Assembly (NCBI RefSeq): GCF_047511655.1
Contig: NC_133397.1
Location: forward strand, 11,867,501 to 11,931,500
Length of the DNA: 64,000 bases
Reading direction: 5' to 3'
DNA from: Castor canadensis
Lineage: Eukaryota; Chordata; Mammalia; Rodentia; Castoridae
Below the pieces are notes generated by a model, which saw nothing but the letters and a program-made list of their open reading frames with translations, searched no databases and was not told the DNA's origin. Made by a program: the position numbers and the translations under genes. This document shows positions 51,035 to 60,555 of the stretch, in pieces. The first letter of the stretch is position 1. The number at the start of each line of letters is the position of its first letter.

Positions 51035-51131
51035 GGAGGTACACAGTCAGGGGACATTTTTAGATGCGAGAGACTTAAAACATGAGGCCCTGAGTGAGTC
51101 AATCCCTAGTATCGCCAAACAAACAAACAAA
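51035..51131 (+). mobile_element. ID-like SINE, strongly diverged
   Basis: catgaggccctgagtgagtc, then aatccctagtatcgcc and a (CAAA)n tail, match the 3' half of ID-like SINEs; the 5' half is barely recognisable. Confidence 0.6.
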
Positions 51132-51754
51132 TGAAAAAGAATAAGAATAAGTGAGGGACTTAAATATGTTTATGTACAACCGGGGAGCTCTTGAGAAGGC
51201 TCATGGGGATGGCATTCAGACCACAGGAAGATGGATTGGTCTCTGACAGGAAGGTAGCCGACAACTGCACTGTAACAAGATGGAATTCCAGAATCAATAC
51301 AAAGAGCAAAACTTACCCTTTTTAAGACAAACCCAGGATTCCCATTATCAAATAATCAGTGGCCAAGAGATGCAGTTAGCATCTGAGATCAGAGACTTCC
51401 CTTGTTCAGCCAGGTTTCCACTCTAATTGCAACCTATTTAGCACAGTGGGCTGTGGCACAGGAGTTTAAAGAGAAAGATAAAATCTCAGATCTACCATAC
51501 TCCTATACTGTGATTTTTAAACAAGACGTTTGACTTCACACACCTTTGGATGTAAACTAATACCTTTTTTTTTTTAAAACAACTTAATATGAACAAGTCT
51601 AAAATGAGTCTCACTTCTGTTGAAATGGAGCAGAAAACGTCTAGAGAGCATAATCCCATGTATTTATTAAGTGCTGCCTCCTCAAGGTTGTCACTGTGTT
51701 TGGAGATAAAGAATATTTCTTACATTTGAATGAAGCTTGACTAGTGATTATTAT

Positions 51755-51905
51755 AGTGAATCCAGAATGCCTGGGAAGACTGCTTAAAATGCAGATTCTG
51801 AGAGCCAATCCTGAGGTTAAATCTCATTGGATTGGGGATGGAGCCTGGGAATCTGAATTCTATGGTTTCCTGATGATGCAAGGACCATTTGGAAATCCAG
51901 TTATA
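51755..51905 (+). mobile_element. MER5-type (hAT-Charlie) relic
   Basis: 'ctgcttaaaatgcagattct' and 'ttggggatggagcctgggaa' followed by 'tctgaattc' fit MER5; the ends are weak. Confidence 0.65.
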
Positions 51906-52289
51906 TAAAGCACATAGCAAGCCTTCTAGCATATGACCTAATCTAATACATGTTCTAGGTGTTAAAGTGCTCAGAATGGTGAAAGCTGAAATAAAAACCC
52001 TGACAGCTTGCTAAATAAAACAGAGATCATCATTCATGCATGCTTTGAGTCACACAAATTATACATATTGAGTACCCACTAAGCACCAAACCTCATGTCC
52101 AGCAGAGAGCATACAAATTCTGTTGAATTTAGGACTTTTCCTCCAGTAATTCTTAATCTGCTGAAGAAGAAAAAAAAAAATCAACTCACAATGATAGTTC
52201 TGTTTGATAAGTGTTTTGACACCTCTCTTATTAATCTCATGATCAATATACACATAGTACTACAGAATCATAATGGTCTCGATTAGAAA

Positions 52290-52450
52290 GGGTTGGAGGA
52301 ACAGGTATACTAGAGGGGCTGACACCTGAAAGAGCTACTCACTTTGAATGGAAGCTAGATGAGGTCAGGGAAAGACATTCCAGACAGAAGGAAGAACAAG
52401 TAGCGTGAGGATAGTGACGAGCCACGCACAACCAGAAAACTCACTTATCG
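52290..52450 (+). repeat. Ancient L2-type repeat
   Basis: 'gaaagacattccagacagaa' and 'ggaagaacaagtagcgtgag' fit the same group. Confidence 0.5.
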
Positions 52451-52592
52451 CTGACATGGAGGACTGCTCCTGAAACTGGGAGAGGACCTAGAGGAAGACT
52501 CATGCTGGGTGAAGAACGTTTGTATAACCCACATATAGGAAAATATCAAGTCTAACGGGACATTCATGAGTCTTCAATGGCTCAGTGACAAG

Positions 52593-52604
52593 AAGCCACT
52601 AAAG
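52593..52604 (+). repeat. Left target-site duplication of dimeric SINE
   Basis: aagccactaaag, identical to 52828-52839. Confidence 0.87.
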
Positions 52605-52827
52605 CTCGGAGCCAGTGGTTCACACTTATAATTCTAGCTAGTTGGGATACGGAGATCGGGAGGATAGAGATTTGAGGCCAGCCCAACAAATGGTTTGTGA
52701 GATCGCCATCTCTAAAATAACCAAAGTAAAATGGATTGGAGGTGTGACTCAAGCAGTAGAGTTCCTGCTTTGCAAACACAAAGAAGCCCTGAGTTCAAAC
52801 CCTGGTGCAACAAAAAAAATAATAATA
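52605..52827 (+). mobile_element. Dimeric SINE (7SL/B1-like left half, ID-like right half)
   Basis: The left half (ccagtggttcacacttataa ... gaggccagccc) resembles a 7SL-derived B1/Alu-type unit. The right half (about 52737 onward, ggtgtgactcaagcagtaga ... gagttcaaaccc) is ID-like with a B box, followed by an A-rich tail with AATAAT repeats. A 12-bp direct repeat (aagccactaaag) flanks it at 52593-52604 and 52828-52839. The architecture matches B1-dID-type SINEs of non-murid rodents; the family name is from memory. Confidence 0.9.
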
Positions 52828-52839
52828 AAGCCACTAAAG
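52828..52839 (+). repeat. Right target-site duplication of dimeric SINE
   Basis: Second copy of aagccactaaag. Confidence 0.87.
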
Positions 52840-53176
52840 ATACTTTAATAAGAACATCCAGTTATAGGAAGGAACTCAGAAAATGTGAAAAGGCTGGAGC
52901 CAAATTCAGAAGAGGACATTTAACAGAAAATGTAAAATTACAGTGTCAAGACATGCAAGTGGGGAAAGGGAAACAATAATGGCAAGATTCTCTTTAGTCT
53001 GCACTGTAAGGAGTTCACCCTGCTATTTTTACAGCCTAGAAAAAGCAGACAACAGGTAAGGTGTTTAGCAAGCTGAATAAGTGTGTTACTATCCAGTTAC
53101 GAGAATTTAGAGAATAGGAGGTATGGGGTGGTACTTAAAGAAGACAGCACATCTACTGTTGATTTCTTTTAAATTC

Positions 53177-53242
53177 TGAGGATCTCTCAGTGGTAGAGCA
53201 CTTGCCTAGCAGGCATGAGGTCCTGAGCTTGATTTTAAAAAA
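53177..53242 (+). mobile_element. ID-like SINE, diverged
   Basis: ctctcagtggtagagcactt, then gcctagcaggcatgaggtcc, form the ID core; the B box is degraded (gagcttgatttt) and a short A-rich end follows. Confidence 0.75.
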
Positions 53243-54479
53243 TATCTAAATGACATGGACAGGCTGAGATGCTGCAAGGATTCTAGGCAAGTCAATCTTG
53301 ACAGTGAGAACAGATACTAAGAAAGAAAGGGGGTGGAGGATATTTTCTATTCAACATTTTGAGATATAACTAAAATGAAGAAGAGTTTACCAGTCTAGAC
53401 TAACTGCAAATAACCACAAATTTTCCAGGGGCTTAACCGAGTATGATTTATTTCTTCCTACCACAGACTAATGCATTTGTTTGGGAGAGGACAATATGTG
53501 TTCACACAGTCATTCAGAAATCCTGGCCTCCTTCTACCTACAGGTTCCTCTATCCACTAGCTCCTAGGAGTTCCACCATGGATTTTCTATCTATGGTCAA
53601 GTGGGAAACAAACATTCACAGATGATCCTGTTATTCAGCTCAGCCTAGGTATGAGTGGCTTACTCCCACAGCATTCCCTTGCCCAGAACTCAGTTTCAAG
53701 GCTGAGAATAAGGCTTTTTGCTGTGTGCCCCAAAGGAAGGGAAGTGAAGTTAGTAAGCCGTAACAAGGTCTCTGCCTTAGACGGTTACAGAATATTCTTC
53801 AGCACAGATCAGGGTCAGTACACTAACTGCCTAAGGCAGCCAAGGACAGGAAAAAGGATAATTCATTTCATTAAAGGATAAATGCTAAAGTAGGACAAAT
53901 AATTAAAAGCAAAAACCTTGCTAAGCAAACAATAATGGAAAGCAACTCAAGGAAAATGCACACGCTTTCTGAATCCTCTCCTCCAGGGCAATTTTTAAAG
54001 GATGATAGTTCAAGCCAAGGACCTGGTCTAAAAATTTCAAAGGAAGTCTTTCTTATAGTGCTAAAGAAGGAACAAAGAGGAAAAGACGAAAGATGGTACC
54101 CAAATGGCACCGATAGTGAAGGTCACATACAGCTGACCCTTTCCTACTCACTGCTCCCTAAGTTTTTCCATTCATGTTACTCACAACAGGAAATGTTCAA
54201 TTAAAAATGATTCAAAATTCTCTCAGTCCCCAAATGTGATCAGCCCCAGAGCTCACCTAGAGAAATCTATAGAGAGTCTTAGGACTAAAAATATTCTAAG
54301 GACAGACAGAGTTCTCACCGTCTTAAGATAGGAGCAGTCCCACCTCACCTCACCCCCAGTCAGGTATAGCTTAGCACTAGTTTTTGCCTGGGTTAAAGAC
54401 AGGACTAGACAACTGTCATAAGCAAATAGGATATGACATCATTTCCCCTCTTCTACCAAGAATAATAAAGTAGCATTGA

Positions 54480-54640
54480 CTGACATCTCACTATGTACCA
54501 GACACAATCCCATTATCTATATTTTATATATAAGAACCCTGACATACAGAAATATCAAGTAACTTACCCAAGGTCACTCAGCTCTTAAATGCTAAAGCAC
54601 AGTTCAAACTAGCTGGCTTCCAATTGCTCTTTTGACGACT
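54480..54640 (-). repeat. MIR SINE relic, minus strand
   Basis: 'actatgtaccagacacaatc', 'aagtaacttacccaaggtca' and 'ctcagctcttaaatgctaaa' fit the MIR complement. Confidence 0.75.
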
Positions 54641-55599
54641 GTATTCAGCCTTTGTTGACACTGTATTTTCTCAGTGTAAAAGCAGGCACTATGAGACAAA
54701 AAAAATGCATAAACAATTTTGTGATAAACATAAATATTTTCTAATATTGGCCTCCTTCCCTTATGATTTTTATAATTTCCAAAAGGCTACAAAATGCAGA
54801 TGTATTATCATGTTTTCTTTTTGTTTCCTTCTTTCCCAAATCTCATTATATTTCAAGGGGGCCCCCAGGGTATCTATTCTCCCTTGAGATTACTAAAGCA
54901 GTAAGCCTTTTATCCTGGCAGGGGAGAGGGGATGGAAGAGAGATTCAAAAGTTGGCATATTGATATTTTAAATTTTAGCTACAGTGTCTCCATGCACTGG
55001 CAGTATTTTATGTTAATTATCTTTTAGTGTGTTGGGATACTACCCAAAGAAGAACACAGTCTGCTTACTCCATAGTTGGGAGCGGTGCAGAACAGGACAG
55101 GTAGGACTGAACACAGAAAAAGGACTGTAATGTTGGTGTGCAAGATTTGATCTTGGTGATAGAGAGAGGGTTAAAAAGGTTATTCAGAGTCAAGTGCTGA
55201 GCTGCTTTCAATGCACTCCTCTCAGACATCAGTAATGAACTCTTCAGATATCCGCCTCCCAGACATCCCCAATCTCCAGTTTATAACAAGACCAATAACT
55301 CACTTCTTGATCTCAGAAGCTACTTGTTCAATTCTCTTGACTTCAGGGCCAAAATCAGTTGTTTATTATTTATGGCAAATATATTTTTAAAAAGTATATT
55401 GCAATGTGTGGTCTGCTTCAAGGATGGCAACTTGTTTTCTAATAACTTGCATGTAGACAATGGCCAAATTTCTGAAAAGATTAAAATAAATCAAATTATA
55501 TGCATCATCATTTTAAGCCATTTTTCAGCAATACTTACAAATAATTTCATTTGGAGACTTTGATGGTAGAACTGGAAGCACTTAGCAGTTTGAAAATAT

Positions 55600-55690
55600 T
55601 CAAGCAGATAGTCTAGCAACATCATTCTATAAGTAACCTTGGGTTGACCAGTTAACTTCTCTGAAACATCAGTTTTCTCATGTTATGATA
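55600..55690 (+). repeat. MIR SINE relic, partial
   Basis: 'accagttaacttctctgaaa' then 'catcagttttctcatg' is the MIR core. Confidence 0.6.
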
Positions 55691-56794
55691 CAATATGTTA
55701 TTCAATCAATAAACACTAGAGCTCGGTTAACAACTGGCTAAACTTCCCAAATTCTGGAAACTCCTGACAGATTGCTGGCACTGGGACCTCACTTACCTCA
55801 TTTGTTACAATTTGGGTATTAGCAAATATCCTACAGAGACAAGGGGATTAAATCATCTACTTAAACCTCTTAGCATGGTGGAAGTGATAACTATTCACTT
55901 TCCTTCTTTTTATTACTAAAGATAGAGAGCCCATCCTTCGACAGACATTGGGAAAGAGGCCCAGAATGCAAAGTTGTGTGGCGTGCAAGACTTTGCTCAT
56001 GGAGTTCAGTTCGTAAGGAGATAAGTCAACACAAGTTTTTCAATAAAGCAGAGGAAAAAAGCGCACTGAATTTGTACCAGCTGCCCAGGGGTCACAAAGA
56101 GGAAGGAAACATCCAATTCTCCCTGGGGAGAAAGAGAAGGCTTCATAGAAATCTACCCTTAAATATAAAAGTAACATTAAGATTGAAACCAGATAGTTTA
56201 AGAACTCTTTGAGGCTTAATGTAGCAGGGCTTTGGAAACCGGTGCTCTAGAATTTCTTACTGTGAAAGCCATCTTTTAGCATCCGATATCCAGAGCACAT
56301 TCATTCATTGAGTTTCGGTCCAGAAACGCAGTCATGCCGGACAGACACCCTTCTCCCACAAAACCAAACAAAATTCCCTTAGCAATGGCAGTTCTGGGGA
56401 TTGGAAAACATTCGTGTCCTACTGTCAGCATTTATGATATAACCCCTTCACAGAAAAAGGAAGGACAAAATCACAGGCATAGTCAAGGAAGAGGGGCCGG
56501 CCAAGGCTCAGAGTTGTGGGTGGCTTTTGACACCGCTCTGTCCATCAGGCGCAAACGCTGGGTCATCAGTTTCACTTGGCTCAAGGGAAAGGCTCTGACT
56601 GCCATCAGCGGAATTTGAAAGGTGTCTGTGTTGGACAGGAAAAGGGTCTGCAAGCCAAGGGCCATCAGGAACCAGGGCTCCGGGGTCCCAACATAGCCCC
56701 AGGCACCCGCCTCAGACAATGTAGCTCCCTGCCCACCCCCACCCCCACTCCCCAGCCACTCGCAGTTCCTGGGCCACGCTGGATGCGCTGGGGT

Positions 56795-56825
56795 TTTTTT
56801 TCTTTTTTTTTTTTCCCACCCCCAG
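56795..56825 (+). repeat. T-rich tract upstream of the LRATD1 promoter
   Basis: Two runs of T separated by one C, followed by C-rich sequence, at the upstream edge of the CpG island. It may be a remnant tail of a minus-strand retroposon, but no body of one is visible next to it. Confidence 0.7.
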
Positions 56826-57039
56826 ACTCAGCTTTCCTGCTGGAACACCGAACGCAGGCGGACTGTGTTCTCAGTTTCAATCAGCTCGGAGTTGCTGGGG
56901 GCCGCGGGTGGAGGAGCGCAGCAGCGCGGTACAGGAGCGCCACGCCCCTCGCGCGCTCCCAGCCGGCGCTCACACCTACGTTCCCGTGGGCAGTGTGCTC
57001 GCGAGTGGGAGAGGGGGGCAGGGAGGGGTGGAGCGCACT

Positions 57040-57245
57040 GGACTGGAGACCCGCCCCCCGATCCCTCCCCCTCCGGAGAAGATTGACAGACCCAGGTCAC
57101 CTGCTCCAACCAATGAGCGCGTGTTGGGGCGGAACCTGGAACCGGCTGTTCGGGCTACTTAGAGTCTTCCGCGCGGCTGTAGGAAAGCAGAGCCGAGCCG
57201 GGACTGGCCAGGTGGAGCAAGCGCCCCAGCCAGCGTAGACACTAG
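57040..57245 (+). promoter_or_regulatory. Probable LRATD1 core promoter (TATA-less, CCAAT and GC boxes)
   Basis: A CCAAT box lies at 57110-57114 (AACCAATGAG). A C-rich/GC-box-like run (cccgccccccgatccctcccc) lies just upstream at about 57050-57070. No TATA box is present at the expected distance. The transcription start is inferred to be about 60-130 bp downstream of the CCAAT box, at about 57170-57240. An inverted CCAAT (ATTGG, 57662-57666) lies further downstream. Position relative to the CDS and CpG density support the call; no transcript data are available here. Confidence 0.6.
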
Positions 57246-57263
57246 CGCACCCACACCGCGCTG

Positions 57264-57289
57264 GGCACCGCACCGCACCGCACCGCACG
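57264..57289 (+). repeat. GCACC pentanucleotide tandem array in the LRATD1 leader
   Basis: About five head-to-tail copies of a GCACC/CACCG unit lie just downstream of the inferred transcription start. Each unit contains a CpG. Perfect short arrays like this are prone to length change. Confidence 0.85.
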
Positions 57290-57368
57290 GCTCCGCGCGG
57301 GATAGAGCTGAGCTGCAACCCCACGCGCCGACCAGGACTCACTCGCTACCGCCGCTTCCGCAGCACCC

Positions 57369-57389
57369 ATGGGGACGAGGAGACTTTAA
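57369..57389 (+). other. Short upstream ORF in the LRATD1 leader
   Basis: ATG at 57369 is followed by five codons and TAA (six residues). The ATG has G at +4 but C at -3. If transcription starts upstream of this point and no splice removes it, the uORF would be scanned before the main start codon, about 100 nt downstream of it in the spliced message if the 57426 donor is used. Confidence 0.4.
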
Positions 57390-57425
57390 AGGAGTTTGGG
57401 GTTTCGGGAAGCAGGGAAATCACGG

Positions 57426-58462
57426 GTACGGAGAACCGGTTTTCTTTGCCTTGGAAATGGTTTTTCTTCGTTCGATTGTTTGGATTGTGTTCTGGGTAGA
57501 AGGGAGAGGGGATCTTTTTAGCTGAAAGTGGGCCTCTACAGACCACACAGACACACACATACAATCCACCGGCACTAATGCCCCTCACTGGTTTCCCCTA
57601 CCTTCCCCTGTCTCTTTGTTAGGTTATTTTAGACAGAGCAGCCTCGCCCTGGCGCAGTCCGATTGGCTCTGCTGGAGAGAAGGCAAGCAAAGTAAGGGGC
57701 AGAGTGCACCTGCCTGCGTGAGCAGGTGTGCCCGGGCGTTTTGAGTGTACGTGCATTGGCAAGTGTGCCAACGCAGGTCTGGAATTGTGTACGAATGTGG
57801 GGGGTTTTAAGTGTGCCAGTGCTAAGGTTTGTCATTGTGGGTGTGTGTGACATTATCGTTGTGGGTGTACGTACCAGCCTGTGAGTATCTGGACTCCAAG
57901 TGTGCAAAATTTTGCTGGGGTCAAGTCAATGCCTGTAAATGTGTGCAGTTATTGTGAGAGTCACTGTCAGGGTTGGGTGCGACCTAGTACAAAGCTAGGA
58001 GGTGAGCTGGGGAAGATTGGGACCGAAATGTGAGCAGAGCTTGCTCTGAGTTCTGAGGCCCTAGGCGCCCTTTCAGTCCCTTCCAACACAACCCTTTGGT
58101 CCTTTCTCGGTGGCGTCCCTCCTGCATGCTGCCACAACCCCAGTTCTCCTCCCCACTGGAATCTCACACGTTCTCCATCCGCCTGCATTTTCTTTTGCGG
58201 GAGTTACACCGGATTCCTGGACAGGATCGGAGACTGAATAGTGTCGTCTTCTATGGCCCGCCGACTGGTGGCTTCTTCTGCGTACCCCCCCAACCCCCCC
58301 CACACACACACACTCCAGGGAGAGACAGAGAACTCAGCTGGCGCAGGTGACTCTAGTTGCAGTCTCCTGGGCAGGCGGCAGGTCCCAAGGGAACTGTACA
58401 TCTTGGGGAGGGACGCCAGGAGGGTCACCCCGATTCTGATAGTGCCTATTTCTCTTACGCAG
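57426..58462 (+). other. Probable LRATD1 5'UTR intron
   Basis: The 3' splice site is convincing: a pyrimidine tract (ctatttctcttacgcag) ends in AG at 58461-58462, and a branch-point-like CTGAT lies at 58436-58440, about 23 bp upstream. Exon 2 would begin at 58463, 36 bp before the start codon. The 5' end is ambiguous; a donor at 57692 would make the intron 771 bp instead of 1037 bp. The region holds CA-rich and GTG-rich simple sequence and no recognised repeat. Confidence 0.5.
58295..58315 (+). repeat. C-run and CA microsatellite in the LRATD1 intron
   Basis: A short run of C followed by (CA)n, about 150 bp before the 3' splice site. Confidence 0.8.
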
Positions 58463-58498
58463 ATCCCAGTTCTTGGCCCTCGTCTCGCCGCGTCATTG

Positions 58499-59377
58499 AT
58501 GGGCAACCAACTGGACCGCATCACCCACCTCAACTACAGCGAGCTGCCCACAGGGGACCCATCGGGGATTGAGAAAGACGAGCTGCGGGTCGGGGTCGCC
58601 TACTTCTTCTCGGATGAGGAGGAGGACCTGGACGAACGCGGGCAGGCGGACAAGTTTGGCGTGAAAGCACCCCCAGGTTGCACTCCCTGCCCAGAGAGCC
58701 CTAGCCGCCATCACCACCACCTGCTGCACCAGCTAGTCCTCAACGAGACTCAGTTCTCCGCCTTCCGGGGCCAGGAATGCATTTTCTCCAAAGTGACCGG
58801 CGGCCCTCAGGGCGCCGACCTGAGCGTCTACCCGGTCACCGCGCTGCCCGCGCTCTGCGAGCCCGGCGACCTACTGGAGCTGCTGTGGCTGCAGCCCGCG
58901 CCGGAGCCGCCCGCACCCGCCCCGCACTGGGCCGTCTACGTGGGCGGCGGGCAGATTATCCACCTGCATCAAGGCGAGATCCGCCAGGACAGCCTGTACG
59001 AGGCGGGCGCGGCCAACGTGGGCCGGGTGGTGAATAGCTGGTACCGCTACCGCCCGCTGGTGGCCGAGCTGGTGGTGCAGAACGCCTGCGGCCACCTGGG
59101 CCTCAAAAGCGAGGAGATCTGCTGGACGAACTCGGAGAGCTTCGCCGCCTGGTGCCGCTTTGGCAAGCGGGAGTTCAAAGCCGGAGGGGAGGTGCCGGCC
59201 GGCACGCAGCCCCCGCAGCAGCAGTACTATCTCAAGGTGCACCTGGGGGAGGACAAAGTGCACACGGCCAGGTTTCACAGCCTGGAAGACCTCATCCGTG
59301 AGAAGCGCCGCATCGACGCCAGTGGCCGCCTGCGAGTGCTCCAGGAGCTGGCCGACTTCGTGGACGACAAGGCGTAG
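58499..59377 (+). CDS. LRATD1: LRAT domain-containing protein 1 (LRATD1, also FAM84A/NSE1)
   Basis: A 292-residue protein in one uninterrupted exon, recognised as LRATD1 by its N-terminus (MGNQLDRITHLNYSELP), a short His run (residues 71-74) and the LRAT-type domain at roughly residues 117-222. The domain keeps two histidines of the LRAT/NlpC-P60 fold: H143 in HWAVYVG and H155 in IIHL. At the site of the usual Asn-Cys-Glu-His-Phe motif the sequence reads NSESF (211-215), so the nucleophilic Cys is Ser212; loss of acyltransferase activity is inferred. An acidic patch lies at 39-46. Known family: the human protein is reported to affect cell shape and motility, and its biochemical role is unclear. 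The start was chosen because the family begins MGNQ; -3 is T and +4 is G, so the context is moderate. The frame stays open upstream to 58241. The CDS is GC-rich, unlike the AT-rich flanks. The length matches the family. Confidence 0.97.
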   Translation: MGNQLDRITHLNYSELPTGDPSGIEKDELRVGVAYFFSDEEEDLDERGQADKFGVKAPPGCTPCPESPSRHHHHLLHQLVLNETQFSAFRGQECIFSKVTGGPQGADLSVYPVTALPALCEPGDLLELLWLQPAPEPPAPAPHWAVYVGGGQIIHLHQGEIRQDSLYEAGAANVGRVVNSWYRYRPLVAELVVQNACGHLGLKSEEICWTNSESFAAWCRFGKREFKAGGEVPAGTQPPQQQYYLKVHLGEDKVHTARFHSLEDLIREKRRIDASGRLRVLQELADFVDDKA

Positions 59378-60555
59378 CGGCGGAGGGACTGCCTGCCCCG
59401 CCTGTCTCCCAGCGCCCCGCTCCCTTCCGGCCCCCGCTGCCCGGCTTTGCAGCTGGCAGTTCTCTCCCCCGTGCCCTTACGCGTCCACCGCGGGTGGCGG
59501 GTGCCGCGGCGCAGCCTGGCGCTCCTCCGGCAAGCGGTAGGAAGTCTCAGGCACTGCCCCCGGCACTGAAAGGGCGCAGCTGCGCGCCCCTGGCCGAGAG
59601 CCCAGAGGTGGTGACGGTGTTGGGAGGCTCGGCGCGCGCTTTTCACCGGAGTTGTAAGGGCGGGGGGGTGGGGGGAAGGAATGGGCAGAGGAGAGCGGGG
59701 ACGTGACTTTCCCGAGAGTCAATGGTCAGTGACTTTCACCCAACCGGGAAACTAGTACCCTTTCCTAAAAACGGGCCGTCATCGCCCCAAATACGCACAC
59801 ACTAGCCAGTCAGGCGAGAGTTGGTCTTTTCGGGGCACAGTTCAGTTCCTGTATGGATGTATCCCCAGACCCAGACCGCACAATTGACAAGAAATCCAGC
59901 CTGTCCCTTGTGCTCTTGGGATTAGTTCCAGGAGAAGAGCTCTTCGGGACTTTGGGTTACCCCGAGGCTGTCTGGGACCCTTCCAGCTCCCAGGTCTCCT
60001 GATGTGGTATTCTAGGGTCTGGGCGAAGCTAGATAGGTTTTGCTTCCTGTTGTTTGCACCGAAGGAGGCAGACGCCACCCCCACCCGTTTGCGGGTGAGC
60101 CGCCCTAGATGGCAGAAAAAAGCTTCCCAGTCCCAGGAGGAAAATTGCGCAGCTAATTTGGGGAGGACAGCTGGCCCCGCCCCGGAAAAGGACGTAGTTC
60201 ACCTAGTGTCTGGGAACTTGAATGTGTGGAGAAGGGCGATTATCGTTCCAAACCCTTGGTTGCTCCCTCCTCCGGCTGCACTTCAAAAATAGTCATATTT
60301 TTAAAGGGTTTGGAGGAATGGGGGTGGGGGAGGACCCGGCAACATTCCAGAAACCAGCACTGAGACAACACATAGCCAGTATATTCAGTTTGGCTTTTCC
60401 TAACATAGAGATCTTAGAAGCTGGGAGGTGGAGATTAAGTTAAAAAAAAAAAATGAGACAGCAGTTTTCCAACTATGTCAACAAAGCCTACCGTGTTGAT
60501 GCTTTTATTGACCATTTTAGCAACATGCTAATAAAATTTCAAATTGAAATTTTTA
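59378..60555 (+). other. Probable LRATD1 3'UTR
   Basis: Sequence following the TAG stop stays GC-rich to about 59.66 kb, then becomes AT-rich. It has no recognised transposon. The first AATAAA downstream of the stop is at 60530-60535. Further AATAAA hexamers at 61243-61248 and 61887-61892 could give longer isoforms. The end coordinate assumes cleavage about 20 nt after the first signal. Confidence 0.5.
60530..60535 (+). terminator. Candidate poly(A) signal of LRATD1
   Basis: Canonical AATAAA about 1.15 kb after the stop codon, followed within 25 nt by T-rich sequence (tttttattttcatgg). Later AATAAA copies exist, so use of this site is inferred. Confidence 0.45.

Larger units (their letters stand above)
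50341..52592. other. Intergenic DNA
   Basis: SINE, MER5 and L2 relics as listed; otherwise nothing recognised. Confidence 0.5.
53243..56794. other. Intergenic DNA upstream of LRATD1
   Basis: Two MIR relics; 53.4-53.6 kb resembles a decayed transposon that I cannot name. No gene-like frame. Confidence 0.5.
57175..57425 (+). other. Probable LRATD1 exon 1 (5'UTR), ends uncertain
   Basis: Inferred non-coding first exon between the promoter and a candidate splice donor. Two donors are plausible: CGG|GTACGG with GT at 57426-57427, and the better-matching AAA|GTAAGG with GT at 57692-57693. A third, CAG|GTGACT at 58347-58348, would leave an intron of only 116 bp. The exon holds the GCACC array and a six-codon upstream ORF (57369-57389). 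Start and end are inferred from sequence only. Confidence 0.4.
56860..59660. other. CpG island spanning the LRATD1 promoter, 5'UTR and CDS
   Basis: GC content and CpG frequency rise sharply from about 56.86 kb and fall after about 59.66 kb, while flanking DNA is AT-rich and nearly free of CpG. The densest parts are 56.9-57.4 kb (promoter and first exon) and 58.5-59.6 kb (coding exon). The stretch 57.4-58.45 kb, probably the intron, is less dense. This is the usual arrangement for a developmentally regulated vertebrate gene. Edges were judged by eye and are approximate. Confidence 0.85.

Noticed and set aside
56576..57238. 220-codon open frame across the CpG-island promoter
   Set aside because: Stop codons are rare by composition in CpG islands. 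The product is low-complexity Pro/Arg/Gly with no domain, and the frame covers the promoter itself.
58871..59278. 135-codon open frame antisense to LRATD1
   Set aside because: Shadow of a GC-rich coding exon; no family similarity and no independent promoter or splice signals.
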